Shown piece after piece: positions 50,201-61,145 of a DNA stretch of 64,000 bases. The translations under genes and the position numbers were made by a program. The notes under the pieces were generated by a model, which saw only the letters and a list, made by a program, of their open reading frames with translations, did not search any database and was not told the origin of the DNA. Each line of letters begins with the position of its first letter. Positions within the stretch are counted from its first letter, which is position 1. Origin of the DNA: Megalobrama amblycephala (Eukaryota; Chordata; Actinopteri; Cypriniformes; Xenocyprididae); contig NC_063057.1 of the NCBI RefSeq assembly GCF_018812025.1, positions 19,313,638-19,377,637 of the forward strand, in the 5' to 3' direction.

Positions 50201-53200
50201 AAATAATCGTTGTTATATAAAACCTGGGGCCATTGAGAAATTTGATCTTCATTTATATTTACATGAACACTGGTATGCTTGTGCAACAGTTATATAATAA
50301 AGAGAGCTTGTTATTACATATTCGGAGTCTGTCATTTGATATGCTTCCTGGATCCTCTTACCTTTACTGTAGTCTGGGAAATGAAAGAGCAAAGGTTCAA
50401 AGCAGCCAGTGTTGGGCCGAAACTTTTCCCACACAATTTCGCTGAGCAAGATAACGGTCACATTATCATTTACCTGCCACAAAGAGGAAACACACAGAAG
50501 TCAGATGAAAAAATATGACAAAAAGACAACTGTAATATATAAATGCAAAACATTCAAAACACAAAATATCCATTCTAAAGCCTCGGCCAAAAAGCTGCGC
50601 TTGAACACACCAAAAGGACTAAAGGTGACTGTCAACTAGCATATGTTCTGCGCGTGCGTATAAGTAAATAACCGTCTATATCAGCAGGTATCAATAGTCT
50701 ATTTTAGTCATTCAAATAGTAAATCCAAAACTAGCAGATATACAAAACATAAACAAAGCAGCGCTTGCTTAACATTTTGAATATCAGTCATGCTGATCAC
50801 TTTCTTCACTCCAGGCGGCTCATGTTATTATGAAAATATTCATGCATTCGAATGCTCAGGTAAGATGGCGTAAAATTATAATAGCCTTTTTTATGTACCG
50901 TCTTGACTTCGCTTTCATCACTTTCGCTTTTATTCTCGTGCACTGACTCATTCGCTAAGCTGAACAACCAATCAGAGTTCTCTCTCTCACCGACGGCGAA
51001 TCAGTCCAAAACATCCAACATTGGACACACCAACGGCTTGGTGTGTCCCGGCCTTAACAGAACTCATACCTCTTAAAAGACATAAGCCTCTATATAAAAG
51101 GCAGAGTTCGTAACTCTATTCTTACTAATGTAGTAAACCATTAGTAAAATTGAATACATACCAGTTCCTGTAGGCGCAGAAGAGCAGGAAGCAGGCTAAA
51201 ATCCATATCTCTCATGCGTTCGGCTCTGTCCAGAATCTACAAGGACATTATATAACCTTGAAGCATCGCCTTATGTCATGGCTACACATCAGTGCACATC
51301 TTAATTAATAACTTCACCGACAATCCTGACAAATCTGCAAACAAACAAAAGCAATATATATTATGATGACAAATGAAATGATAACTCACTATATAGCGTG
51401 TCTGTGCAGCTGGTGTGCTGGAGCTCATCTGTTTGTACAGTCGCACAAAATCTGACAAAGACGGGCAACGAGGAAGCAATGCTGCAGCATTTGGCCCGAA
51501 AAAGGCAGACAACACCTGCTGAAACAGCAGTCCACCGGACACACACTCTACACAGTCCACTGAAGCATGGGGGAGCTGTACAAAACACACACACACAATC
51601 ACAAAACTATAGTCAATGTATTTCACTAATTTCTCATTTAGTAAACGTTTTTTCTCAACTTGCAATACACTTAATCAGGGATGCAAACTCATCAGGGGTG
51701 AAAAAGGTGACAAAGATGCGAGTCCATATTGACGATCATGAGATTTGGCCCTAAATCTGAGCAGATTACATAAACTTATTTGTTTACTTTCAGCTCTGCT
51801 CACTGTGTGTCCCTCCCCCTTCCCCAAATACTTTCTCATCGGATCTACATGAAGCTCGTAAGTGACCTATTTTGATCTCAAAAAGGTGAATTTTCGTCGA
51901 AAGTTGAGGAGTTTGCGTCTGTGCTTATTACATGAATAATTCTTCTTCTGAAGAAGAAACCTGAATTCAAGCTGGAACATTCAGTTAACAAACCCAGATT
52001 TTCAATCACTACTGCATTCACTTCCAAAGGCTGGAATAAATCTGAATAGACATTTCCAAATAATTAATTTTCACTATCTTACCTCCAGATCTTTCATGAT
52101 GGTGAGCACCACATGACTTTTTCCTGTTGCTCTGTGACCATAGATAAAGAATGAAGGATAACTGTATTGATCTGGCTGTTAAGAGACAGAGTAACAACAG
52201 CTCACATTAACTCTGTATGGTACATTAAAGTAAAATAATGAGCTAGTGACCATAAACAATTCTGATCATGTATTAATCCATTTCTGATCATCAAATGTCT
52301 GTGAAATTTGTTCAGTTTATGTCTCAGTGAGTTGTTGAACCTTTTGTTGTTGTTGTTGTGCATACAAATATTTACATTTTAAGAAATTTGCTGAAAATGA
52401 AAGCAGTTTAAAGTGAGAGGATGTTTCTTTTTTTCTTCTCACTGAGTTGATGTATTTATCATTTAAAACTTCTTTTTGTGAAATTGTTAGCTTTTTAAAA
52501 TAAATAAATAAATAGCTTGATCTTTTCTAATTTTTAAGTATGGTTTATATATCCTAATATAGTAACTAATTGCTATATCTATTTAAGTTTTTTTTTTTTT
52601 TTTTTTTTTTTTATTGTATTACCATCACACACAATATCAAGTCCACTCCATCACATGTGGACACATATATTAACATAAAAGACACAAAGTTGGAACAGGT
52701 CTCATTTTAGTAGTCCAAAGTGTGCCTAATTGAAAAATACCCCATATTGGTATTAACTTTTTTAAAAGAGAATAAAAAGTACATAGCCATATAAAAACAT
52801 TTTTAAGCAAAATAATAATAATAAAATAGGTATTTAACTCTTTTTTTTGTGAAGAACATTATACAGTTGTGGTCAGAATTATTGCCACCCTTTGTACATA
52901 TAATCAAAGATGACAGTTTGTTAAATCTGCATTGTTTATCCTCTTGATCTTTAATTCATACTATTAGCAAAAATCTAACCTTTCATTGAAGGAAAAGAAT
53001 TGAAAGTGGGGGGGTCACATTATGAAATAAATGTTATTCTCCAAAACATGTTGGCCACAATTATTGGCACCCTTTTATTCAATACTTTTTTGCAACCTTC
53101 TTTTGCCAGGATAACAGCTCCGAGTCTTCTTCTATAACGCCTGATGAGTTTGGAGAACACCTGACAAGAGATCAGAGACCATTCCTTCATGCAGAATCAG

Positions 53201-54791
53201 ATTCCAGCTCCATGTTGGTGCTTCTTCTCTTCAGTTCACTCCACTCATTTTCTTTAGGGTTCAGGTCAGGGAACTGGGATGGCCATGGCAGAAGCTTCAT
53301 TTTGTGCTCAGTGAATCATTTTTGTGTTGTTTTTGATGTTTGTTTTGGATCATTGTCCTGATTGAAGATCCAACCACGGCCCATTATTGGATTTCTAGCA
53401 GAAGTGGTCAGGTTTTGATTTTCATCTGTTGGTATTTGATAGAATCCATGATACCATGTATCTGAACAAGATCTCCAGGACCTCCAGTAGAAAAATAGGC
53501 CCACAACATTAAAGATCCAGCTGTATATTTAACCGTGGGCATGGGGTACTTTTTATCCATGTGTGCACCAAACCCATCTGGTGGGTTTGCTGCCAAAAAG
53601 CTCTTTTTTAGTTTCATCTGACCATAGAAGCCGGTCCCGTTTGAAGTTCCAGTCTTGTCTGACAACTGAATATGCTGGAGATTGTTTCTGGATGATTGTT
53701 TCTTGAAAGCCTCCCGAACAACTTGTGGGGATGTAGGTGCTGTTTGATCATTTTTTTTAGGCTTTCTGAGATTCAAGACTCAACTAATCTCTGCAATTCT
53801 CCAGCTGTGATCCTTGGAGAGTCTTTATTCACTCAAACTTTCCTCCTCACCGCACATTAGGACGATTTAGACACATGTCCTCTTCCAGGCAGATTTGTAA
53901 CATCTTTAGTTGATTGGAACTTCTTAATTATTGCCCTGATAGTGGAAATGGGGATTTCCAATGCTTTAGCTATTTTCTTACAGCCACTTTCTATTTTGTG
54001 AAGCTCAACAATCTTTTGCTCACATCAGAACTATATTCTTTGGTTTTACTCATTGTGATGAATGATTACAGGATTTTGGCCTTTGTGTTTCCTCATGTTT
54101 ATACTCCTGTGGAACAGGAAGTCATGGCTGGACAATTACATGTTCATGATCACCCTGGTGTGCTAAAAAATGTAAATATGAATGGGAATATACTTCAGAG
54201 ATATTTTACTCATAAAAAATTCTAGGGGTGCCAATAATTGTGACCAACATGTTTTGGAGAAAAACATTTACTTCATAAAGTGATTTTCCCCGCCACTTTC
54301 AATTCTTTTCCTTCAATGAAAGGTGTGATTTTTGGATCAAAAGGATTAACAATCCAGATTTATTTTTACAGTCATCTTTGATCATATTTACCAAGGGTGC
54401 CAATAATTATGACCACAACTGTATAAACAAAAAAGAAGCAGTCAAAACATAGAATAAAGAAAAAAGAAAAAAAGGGTATATCTAATCAGAACAATCACAT
54501 ATCAAAAGGAAAAGATTAAAAGACTTACATATTTCTATTGTTTTTAAAGCCTTATTGTTACATGAGTTAGAAATAATCCCAAAGTAATGCTGTACTTCAG
54601 CAAGCAAAACAGAAAATTGGTTTCTGACTTGAGAATGCTGTTTGTATCAATATCTTATATATAGGTATGTAACTCACCTGTCCCATGAGTGACAGCAGTG
54701 AGGACACTTGTGCCTCCCTGCAGGGCAGCCTGTCAGCCAGAGAGCGCAGTGTGTCCTCAGGATAACCAGGACACTGCAGCGTTACGGACAT
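44205..54791 (-). CDS. orc5: orc5: origin recognition complex subunit 5
   Basis: An AAA+ subunit of the nuclear origin recognition complex, which loads MCM helicase on origins in G1. Fourteen coding exons: 54678-54791, 52083-52175, 51390-51575, 51162-51236, 50362-50473, 49887-50017, 49636-49684, 48837-48927, 48684-48736, 47427-47539, 47246-47293, 47029-47139, 44672-44784, 44205-44250. They total 1335 nt, 444 aa (human 435), with every phase consistent. Walker A is at residues 51-58 (GHRATGKS) and Walker B-like at 130-137 (YIILDRAE, D134). Strongly conserved family stretches are [89 protein letters not shown] and the C-terminal YLYDFL. I chose the ATG at 54791, three bases inside its exon; an upstream in-frame ATG lies in the intron. 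Confidence 0.96.
44358..44652. mobile_element. TIR MITE in the last orc5 intron
   Basis: Left accctgtttacacctgatat and right caaccaggtgcaaacatggc are imperfect inverted ends, with inner arms pairing (aacatccatttt, gatggatgtt; gatcag, ctgatc). It stops about 20 bp from the donor of exon 44672-44784. A fragment of the same family is at 50070-50110. Confidence 0.6.
44890..46493. mobile_element. TTAA-family foldback element carrying a nested insertion, orc5 intron
   Basis: The ends agggttagttcacccaaaaa and ctaaccct are those of the element at 29619-30389. The interior is interrupted by a different TTAA-flanked element (45443-46381), which explains the 1.6-kb length. Confidence 0.65.
45443..46381. 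mobile_element. Nested TTAA-flanked element
   Basis: TTAA at 45439-45442 and 46382-46385. The ends aggtgccctagaatt and atggcacct are short inverted repeats (AGGTGCC/GGCACCT). No transposase frame seen. Confidence 0.65.
47540..48104. other. orc5 intron, no feature recognised
   Basis: AT-rich intron between exons 47427-47539 and 48684-48736, upstream of a repeat copy. Short imperfect taagtat/atactta words only. Confidence 0.5.
48105..48480. mobile_element. Uninterrupted copy of the repeat split at 27-29 kb
   Basis: Runs accatgaaatcaaaatctac, aatctttaatcaaaataact, tcccctccctcttgcagtga, gtgagggcggggcaacctgt, gatcgaccaatagcaaacca. It serves as the empty-site reference for the hAT insertion at 27276. 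Confidence 0.75.
49230..49550. mobile_element. Foldback MITE flanked by TTAA, orc5 intron
   Basis: Left agggatagttcacccaaaaa and right tttttgggtgaactttccct are inverted ends. TTAA at 49226-49229 and 49551-49554. The 321-bp element folds almost completely on itself. Confidence 0.85.
50474..51161. other. orc5 intron, 688 bp
   Basis: Contains a stretch at about 50.58-51.06 kb with opposed words (cggccaaaaagctgcgcttg, gcttggtgtgtcccggcc) suggestive of an old MITE. No exon seen. Confidence 0.35.
52864..54421 (-). mobile_element. Decayed Tc1/mariner element in orc5 intron 1
   Basis: The outer ends cagttgtggtcagaattatt and aataattatgaccacaactg are inverted repeats flanked by TA (52862-52863 and 54422-54423). 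A second inner match (ttcattgaaggaaaagaatt) makes inverted arms of roughly 200 bp. On the minus strand, fragments of a Tc1 transposase can be read ([36 protein letters not shown]) but in different frames with stops. The enzyme is therefore dead. Confidence 0.9.
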
Positions 54792-55165
54792 TCTCTGATT
54801 ATAATAAAATATCTGTATTAGTAATGTTAAAAGGATCCACATACTGTAGTTTTTAGTGTTTTAGAGATACAGATGATAAGACATGGTTCAAAAACGAACT
54901 TGGTTGCAAAGAAACAGTAAAGTAAGGGTGCAAAACGCACAGGTCTTTACATTTAAATCTTTAATTGCTGCGAAAAACACTGAAAACGACAGAGACCCGA
55001 CGCACAGACGTTCATCTAATGCATATATATAACGTTAACCAAATAATAACTAAAACTACAAGAACTCATTATGTGTGATAATATTTACACGTGTTCAAAG
55101 TAGCAAAGCTTTAAAAAATACGACACTTTCCAAAAGAAACTAGTCAAAACAACCAAAATAAGTAC

Positions 55166-55300
55166 CTATTACTGGAGCAGATGTTTAAATGAGAAATTAA
55201 TGGTTTTATTTTTTAGTTTTCGAGACACAAAGATCCTTTTCTGCAGAATAAACTTCACATCAGTTTCCCCGCGCGGTTCACTAAGGACGTCAAGAGTGTG
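55166..55300 (-). other. orc5: Proposed orc5 non-coding first exon
   Basis: A donor (TAATAG then GTACTT at 55165/55166) can pair with the acceptor just before the ATG (TAATCAG then AGA ATG, at 54794/54795). The upper end is not fixed; it should lie just below the ETS/ZNF143 motifs. Confidence 0.4.
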
Positions 55301-55303
55301 CGT

Positions 55304-55334
55304 CACTTCCGGAAAGGGTGTGGGATTTGTAGTT
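55304..55334. promoter_or_regulatory. orc5/lhfpl3 head-to-head promoter core: ETS and ZNF143-type sites
   Basis: cacttccgg (55304-55312) is the complement of the ETS site CCGGAAGTG. tgggatttgtagtt (55321-55334) is the complement of AACTACAAATCCCA, the ZNF143/Staf-type motif common in housekeeping and bidirectional promoters. The CpG-dense tract 55.26-55.65 kb follows. The orc5 start is to the left, lhfpl3 to the right. Confidence 0.55.
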
Positions 55335-55339
55335 CTTAG

Positions 55340-56399
55340 CGTTTTAAATCCTAACGCTCTTGAATTTAATTTTTAAACGTTTAAAATCGAGAATCTATAT
55401 AATAATCAGCGTGAAAGTCAAAATACACGAATATGAATGTAGACGTAATTTTGGAGAATTTATTGGCAGCGTCATGCCAGCGTCTCTTCTCTCTATCTGC
55501 TATGCGGACGGGAGTGACAGACGCAGACTGAATATTCGGGTGTGCCAGAAATCTGCGCTGTTCGCTCGAGCGCTCTCCATCCCCGCGAGCGCGTCTCATT
55601 GAGATCTACACGCGCGGCATGAATCTCATCCCAGCGTTTGTTCACTCACACGACATCACTGTGGTCAGGTGTAATGTGTTTTATTGCTCTGAGATGTGCG
55701 CGCAGGATTAAATCGGATGGAGCAGTGGTACGCCGTTAAGCCAGTAACCGAGAGGAAAGCTATATTTGCGTATTGCAACTGTCTGTGCGTGTAAATCTGA
55801 GAAGAATGGACACGCAAAATATGATGCAGTGCAAGTGTCGTCATCTGAACATCCGCTATTTCTCTTAAACGCAACAGCACAGCAAGATTTATCACGGAAA
55901 TCCTTCATATCTTGTAATAGCCTCATGGAAGCAACCATTTGGACTGTGTAAGGTAGATTATTGTTTGTATAAATACATATTTTAGTATATAAACGTCTTT
56001 AATCTCTTGATTGTTTGATTTGGCTATTCGCAAACCATCTAAGTATTATTAATTTATTCGGGTCATCATTAAGTATTCATACTGACATTTATCTCTGATG
56101 CACTGGAATGCGTCTTCTTCATATGAGCTGTGTCTTCATATGAGTTTAGTCATTATTTTTGCCCTCCCAAGTGTGATTATTCACCTTAATGAGATCGTTT
56201 GGCTGAATGATGCGGATGCATAGAGACTGAATGAGAGGAGAGCTGGAACAGAACATCATCGGAGTCACGGACAGACTGCCACATCCACGCTGAACGAATC
56301 ACTTTGACATCTGGCACCAAAACTGCTTAGTCTGTCGCGACATCTGTGAGCTGTATGGTCTGTACTTGAGTTTAGGTTACACCCCAAGCAACATCTAGA
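55340..56399 (+). other. lhfpl3: lhfpl3 upstream/5' UTR region
   Basis: CpG-rich to about 55.76 kb, then AT-rich. A possible donor (gtgtaag then gtagatt at 55951) could end a non-coding exon and join an acceptor ctgcag at 57121. This is inference only. Confidence 0.3.
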
Positions 56400-57090
56400 G
56401 AGGACTGACTCCGGATTGAATCCACGGCGGACCCAAGTCTAAACTAAATGCAGAGAGAACTTTGTCTAGACTGAGTCCATAAATGACCTGAAACTGGATT
56501 CATTCCAGAATCCAGACACAATCCAGACAGGATCTGAATCTGGACTCAATCCAGATAGAATCTGAATCCATAAAGGAACTGAATCTGGACTCAATCCAGA
56601 TAGAATCTGAATCCATAAAGGAACTGAATCTGGACTCAATCCAGATAGAATCTGAATCCATAAAGGAACTAAATCTGGACTCAATCCAGACAGAATCTGA
56701 ATCCATAAAGGAACTAAATCTGGACTCAATCCAGATAGGAGCTGAATCCAGACTAAATCTGTAAAGGATCTGAGTGCAGTTTAAAACCACTGTGGATCTA
56801 AATCCAAACTGAATCCTGGACTGAATCCAGATAGGAATTGAACCCAGTCTTAATCCAGATAGGATCTGAATCTAGACTGAATCCACAAAGGACCTAAATC
56901 TGGACTGAATGCAGACAGGACCTAAATCCAGACTCAATCCAATCTAGGCTTAAATCCAAATTGAATCCAGATAAAACCTAAATCTAGATTCAATCCAGAT
57001 CGAAGCAGAATTCAGGTTTAGAACTGAATCCAGACTAAACCTAATCCAGGCTGAATCCATAGGGGACCTATTTGAATCCATAAAATACTG
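56400..57090. repeat. Minisatellite of gaatccagact-type words next to the lhfpl3 start
   Basis: Core units of 45 bp (gaatctggactcaatccaga, then tagaatctgaatccataaag, then gaact) repeat about four times at 56.53-56.74 kb. Degenerate units of the same words continue to within about 35 bp of the lhfpl3 ATG. Frames over it on either strand are period artefacts (45 = 15 codons). Confidence 0.9.
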
Positions 57091-57123
57091 AATCCATCTA
57101 TGATACCTGGGACACCTGCAGTG

Positions 57124-57526
57124 ATGCTCCCAGCCACGGAGGCAGCCAAGATCTACCAGACCAACTACGTCAGGAACTCTCGAGCCATCGGGGTCCTGTG
57201 GGCCATCTTCACCATCCTCTTCGCCATAGTCAACGTGGTATGTTTTGTTCAGCCCTACTGGATTGGGGATGGCATGGACACGCCACAGGCCGGCTACTTC
57301 GGCCTCTTTCACTACTGCATAGGAAGCGGAATCTCCCGGGACCTGACGTGCCAGGGGAGCTTCACAGAGTTCGGCTCCATCCCGTCTAGCGCCTTCAAAG
57401 CGGCGTCTTTCTTCATTGGGATGTCCATGGTGCTGGTCCTCTCCTGCATCGGCTGCTTCGCTCTCTTCTTCTTCTGCAGTACAGCCACTGTGTATAAGAT
57501 CTGCGGGTGGATGCAGCTGGCAGCAG
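57124..57526 (+). CDS. lhfpl3: lhfpl3: LHFPL tetraspan subfamily member 3, first coding exon only
   Basis: Tetraspan membrane protein of the LHFP-like family (related members assist the hair-cell channel or GABA-A receptor clustering; the role of LHFPL3 is poorly defined). 134 codons plus one base to the donor GCAG then GTGAGT. The start at 57124 ([20 protein letters not shown]) matches the family N-terminus; an in-frame ATG at 57100 is less likely. TM1 is about residues 22-44 and TM2 94-118. The first extracellular loop has the family motif GYFGLFHYC and Cys65/Cys76. [13 protein letters not shown] and the orc5 neighbour (both 7q22 in human) favour LHFPL3 over LHFPL4. TM3, TM4 and the stop must lie beyond base 64000. 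Confidence 0.88.
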
Positions 57527-57764
57527 GTGAGTGAGTGACTGCACTTCATTTGGAGGTTTTCCAATGCCTACTGAGGTACGAGGAGCCAGGAAGGCTGGAA
57601 GTAAAAAAAAAACAGTCTGTGAAAGTGTACAAACACATATTCAATTGGCATACGTTCTAATATTTGCAGCTGGCATTTTCTAATATGTTTAATAAGTTTG
57701 TTAGGCACCAAGACCAAAAAAATAATAAAAAATGATTGTATTGTCATGATATTTGGTACAAAAA

Positions 57765-58840
57765 AGTTTGAGGTCAGTAAGTTTATACTTTTAATACTTA
57801 AGTTTATACTTTAAATGAATACTTTTAATAAGCAAATATGCATTAAATTATCAAAAAAGACATTTATAATCAGTGTTGGGGAAAGTTACTTTTAAAAGTA
57901 ATGCATTACAATATTGTGTTACTCCCTAAAAAAAGTAACTAATTGCGTTACTTTTTTATGAAAAGTAATGCTTTACATTACTTTTGCATTACTTTTTCTC
58001 ACCTGGGCTGGGCTGGCTTGTTTGTTTTTAATAACAACAAACATTTTCTATTTTTTGGCAAATGTAAAGGCCCTTTCACACCAAAAGTGAAATGAATAAG
58101 CCTCAGGCTGAAGGAAATGCATATTTACCCCTGTACAGTAGAGGGCGCAGTTCAAACAAACCTTTCAGCAGCAAAGATTAATAAAGTGAGATTAAATACA
58201 TAAAGTATATTTGTGTAATTCAATATCGTTAATTATTACAGGTTTGCCTAAAATTCTGAGGTTGCATTTCAATGTTTTTATTCATTTTGAGGAATACTAA
58301 ATGTTTTTGTGCATTAAGTAAGATGGGTAAATGCATATTCAGAACTACAATAATCATCATGTTCACACAGCACACACAACACCTCTGCACTTTTTCTATC
58401 AACATGGTGACAGGAGAGCTGTCAGCCAATAAATGTAAAAAAGTAACTTGCGTTACTTATTTAAAAAAGTAACTTGTATATTTTGTTGTAAATTGAAAAA
58501 GTAATGCGTCACTTTACTAGTTACTTGAAAAAGTAATCTGATTACATTTAATTGTAATGTGTTACCCCCAACACTGTTTATAATATTACAAAAGATTTCT
58601 ATTTCAAATAAATGCTGTTCTTTTGAACTTTTTATTCATCAAAGAATCCTGAACAAAATATGCATCACTGTTTCCACAAAAATATTAAGCAGCACAACTG
58701 TTTATTAGTAATAATTAATTTCTCAAGCAGCAAATCAACATATTAGGATCATTTTTTAAGGATCATGTGATGCTAAAGACGGGAGTAATGATGCTGAAAA
58801 ATAAAAAAATACAGACTCCAAACTATTGAACAGTTGCGTA
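57765..58840. repeat. Dispersed fish repeat copy (family A), split by a hAT element
   Basis: The left piece 57765-57870 and right piece from 58577 form one copy (gaaatagaaatc-type, ttaagcagcacaactgtt, ggatcatgtgatgctaaaga) broken exactly at the hAT insertion. Confidence 0.65.
57871..58576. mobile_element. hAT-type MITE with perfect 8-bp target duplication
   Basis: Starts CAGTGTTGGGGAAAGTTACT and ends gttacccccaacactg. TTTATAAT lies on both sides (57863-57870 and 58577-58584). The 706-bp body has many agtaac/gttact words and no transposase. Confidence 0.88.
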
Positions 58841-58846
58841 CATATA

Positions 58847-59528
58847 CACTGCCCGGCCAAAAAAAGTTCCTGTTTGGATTTTAATAGGCTAATACTTAAG
58901 AATCTATGAATGGATCATTATTACAGTGATTATTATGTTTCTAGCATGTTATATGTTTGGCAACGGTTCTTTTAACCCTAAAAGATGGAGTATGTAGCTT
59001 TTCATTTCTTAAACAACCATGTAGGAAGACACATCATGGCCATATTCCAGGATGACAATATTTCAGGATTCACCAGGATACAAAAAATTGTGAAAGAATG
59101 GTTCAGAGAGCATGAAGAATATTTTTCATACATAAATTGGCACCTCTGAGACCAGACCTTAAGTCAAGATCTTGTATTGACAATGCAAGAGGTGAGCACT
59201 CTGTAAAGTCTACTCCAGCACATCCCAAAGACTTTCAATGAAATTAAGGTCTGGACTCAATTCATGTGTGAAAATGATTCTTTATGCGCCCTCCCAACAG
59301 TTCTTTCACAATTTGAGCCTGGTGAATCTTGACATTGTCATCCTGGAATATGGCCATGATACATCCTAATACATGGCTGTTTAAGAAATGAAAAGCTACA
59401 CTCTATCTTTTAGGGTTGAAAGAACCGTTGCCAAACATATAGCGTGCTAGAAAAATAATGATCACTGAAATAATGATCCATCTATAGACTCTTAAGTATT
59501 TGCCTATTAAAATCCAAACAGCGACTTG
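58847..59528. mobile_element. Tc1-like element remnant, right end truncated
   Basis: It begins after TA with cactgcccggccaaaaaaag, the end of a common fish Tc1-like family. About 165 bp of left arm (ggattttaataggctaatac, ggcaacggttcttttaaccc, catttcttaaacaaccatgt) is complementary to 59.37-59.52 kb. The outermost right terminus is missing. The interior has Tc1-like words (catcctggaatatggccatg) but no intact gene. Confidence 0.8.
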
Positions 59529-59599
59529 CATTTCCAGTCTCACACTTTGTAGTCTCAGACCTTTGGACCTTACTTGTAATATTTCTATATGCATATAAT

Positions 59600-61140
59600 C
59601 TATAAACCACATAAACCCCAGATTTGTTCTCAGACATTTGGCACTCATGGTATACGTTTAAGATATACTTAATTTATTACCTTATTTTTTTATTCGAGAG
59701 GTTTTACTTATGGATTTATGATTCTCTTCATTAAATTAAGACAAACATACTTCCGATGTCATTCTGTGGATGTGCAATTCCCCATGAACCATTGTTAATT
59801 AAAAATACTGTGAAATAAACCCTTATTTACACTGCCATCCATTTGATCACTACTGAGTAGTCTTTTTGGTGCTTGCAGAAAAGCTTTTCATAAATCTGAC
59901 CCACTACCATTCAGTGGACGAGATTATATAAATAAATAAATCATGCGTACCACTGTGTTATTCTTAAATTAAACAGATGAGCATGATGAAAATGAGCTCA
60001 AGCACTGGATGTCTTTTTTTCTTCATCTGAGAAGAGAAAAAAACAACTGCAGATAGGCTTAGTCAGTTTATTTTTCCCCAGCTGACCAATGCTAAACGCC
60101 CTTGATATTTTTCATAGATGTTTCCAGCAAAGATGTAGTAGTTTCATGTTGTTTAATGGCCTCGGAGATTTGGGTTTGGTTGTGTTGTGCAACTTGTGCT
60201 TATGCTCTGAAAACTTACATTTAATAGAATATATGAAATAAGCAGATGAGAGAGCTCACGTTATGTGAACTGCATCTGCACACATTGCTTTCATCTGAAG
60301 CTTTGGCTTCAAAGGTTCGCATGAGCAGAGTCAGCAGTAAGAACATATTTCACCCTTTATGCTAATATTTACTTAACTCTAACTCATTTCTTTTGGGTCT
60401 GTGTTTTTCACTCTTTTCCTGATCATTTATATTCTTGACATGCTCTCCTAGTATTTGGAAGTTTAAATGCTCCAGGGTTTCATTTAGTTGGATGTATTTT
60501 CAGGAGTGACTGACCACCCTCTCTGAATGAGTGCCTGGCGGTCTATGCTCTCTGTCTATTGGTTTTTGATGTTGGAAAGGAGAGATGCACCACTGGAGAA
60601 AATGTTCTAAACATATCCAGCAAAATTCTCAAAATGTAGAGTGCTCTGTAAACATTTCATTCTTTCACCAAAGGGAAAAAGACAGGGGTTGACTATTTTT
60701 GTGCCTGGCCTCAGGGACTTGAGGTGACTTTTGAAACTAATTCACAGTTGTGGACAAATTACTGTCATAGGTGGCCTGTGTGTTGCTGTAAGAGCAAAAT
60801 GACACATGATGTTCTTGCTACCCTCCATATTTCTTCCTGTAGCTGTTTATATAGAACAATTTTGACATCATTTACCATTCCATACCCATTTTATTTTTTC
60901 CCTTCTGTGAAACACAAAAGGAGATGTTTAATCCCTTAGCATTCCTGTAAAATTAGCCTAAAATGCCTCAAAAAGGCTTACCTTTTTTCTTGTACCATAC
61001 CTTTGTTCTTGAACCATTTGGAGTATATTCATGCTTTTTTGTCTCTTTTGAAAGGTATGTATACCACGGGCGGTGCAGTGGAATGCTAACATGTTAACAG
61101 AATGTCCAGGCTGCTCTTTTTCATACAATGAAAAAATACA
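59600..61140. other. lhfpl3 intron, no feature recognised
   Basis: AT-rich intron sequence. No exon of lhfpl3 (TM3-TM4) was found here. A fragment around 61.08-61.13 kb (gaatgtccaggctgctcttt) is complementary to one near 49.16-49.19 kb, so it is a low-copy repeat. Confidence 0.5.
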
Positions 61141-61145
61141 GTGTT

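Noticed and set aside
53408..53776. 122-aa frame on the minus strand as a host gene
   Set aside because: It is a piece of Tc1 transposase inside a TA-flanked inverted-repeat element.
56466..57564. Minus-strand frames of 87-204 aa near lhfpl3
   Set aside because: Period artefacts of the 45-bp minisatellite and shadows of the lhfpl3 exon.
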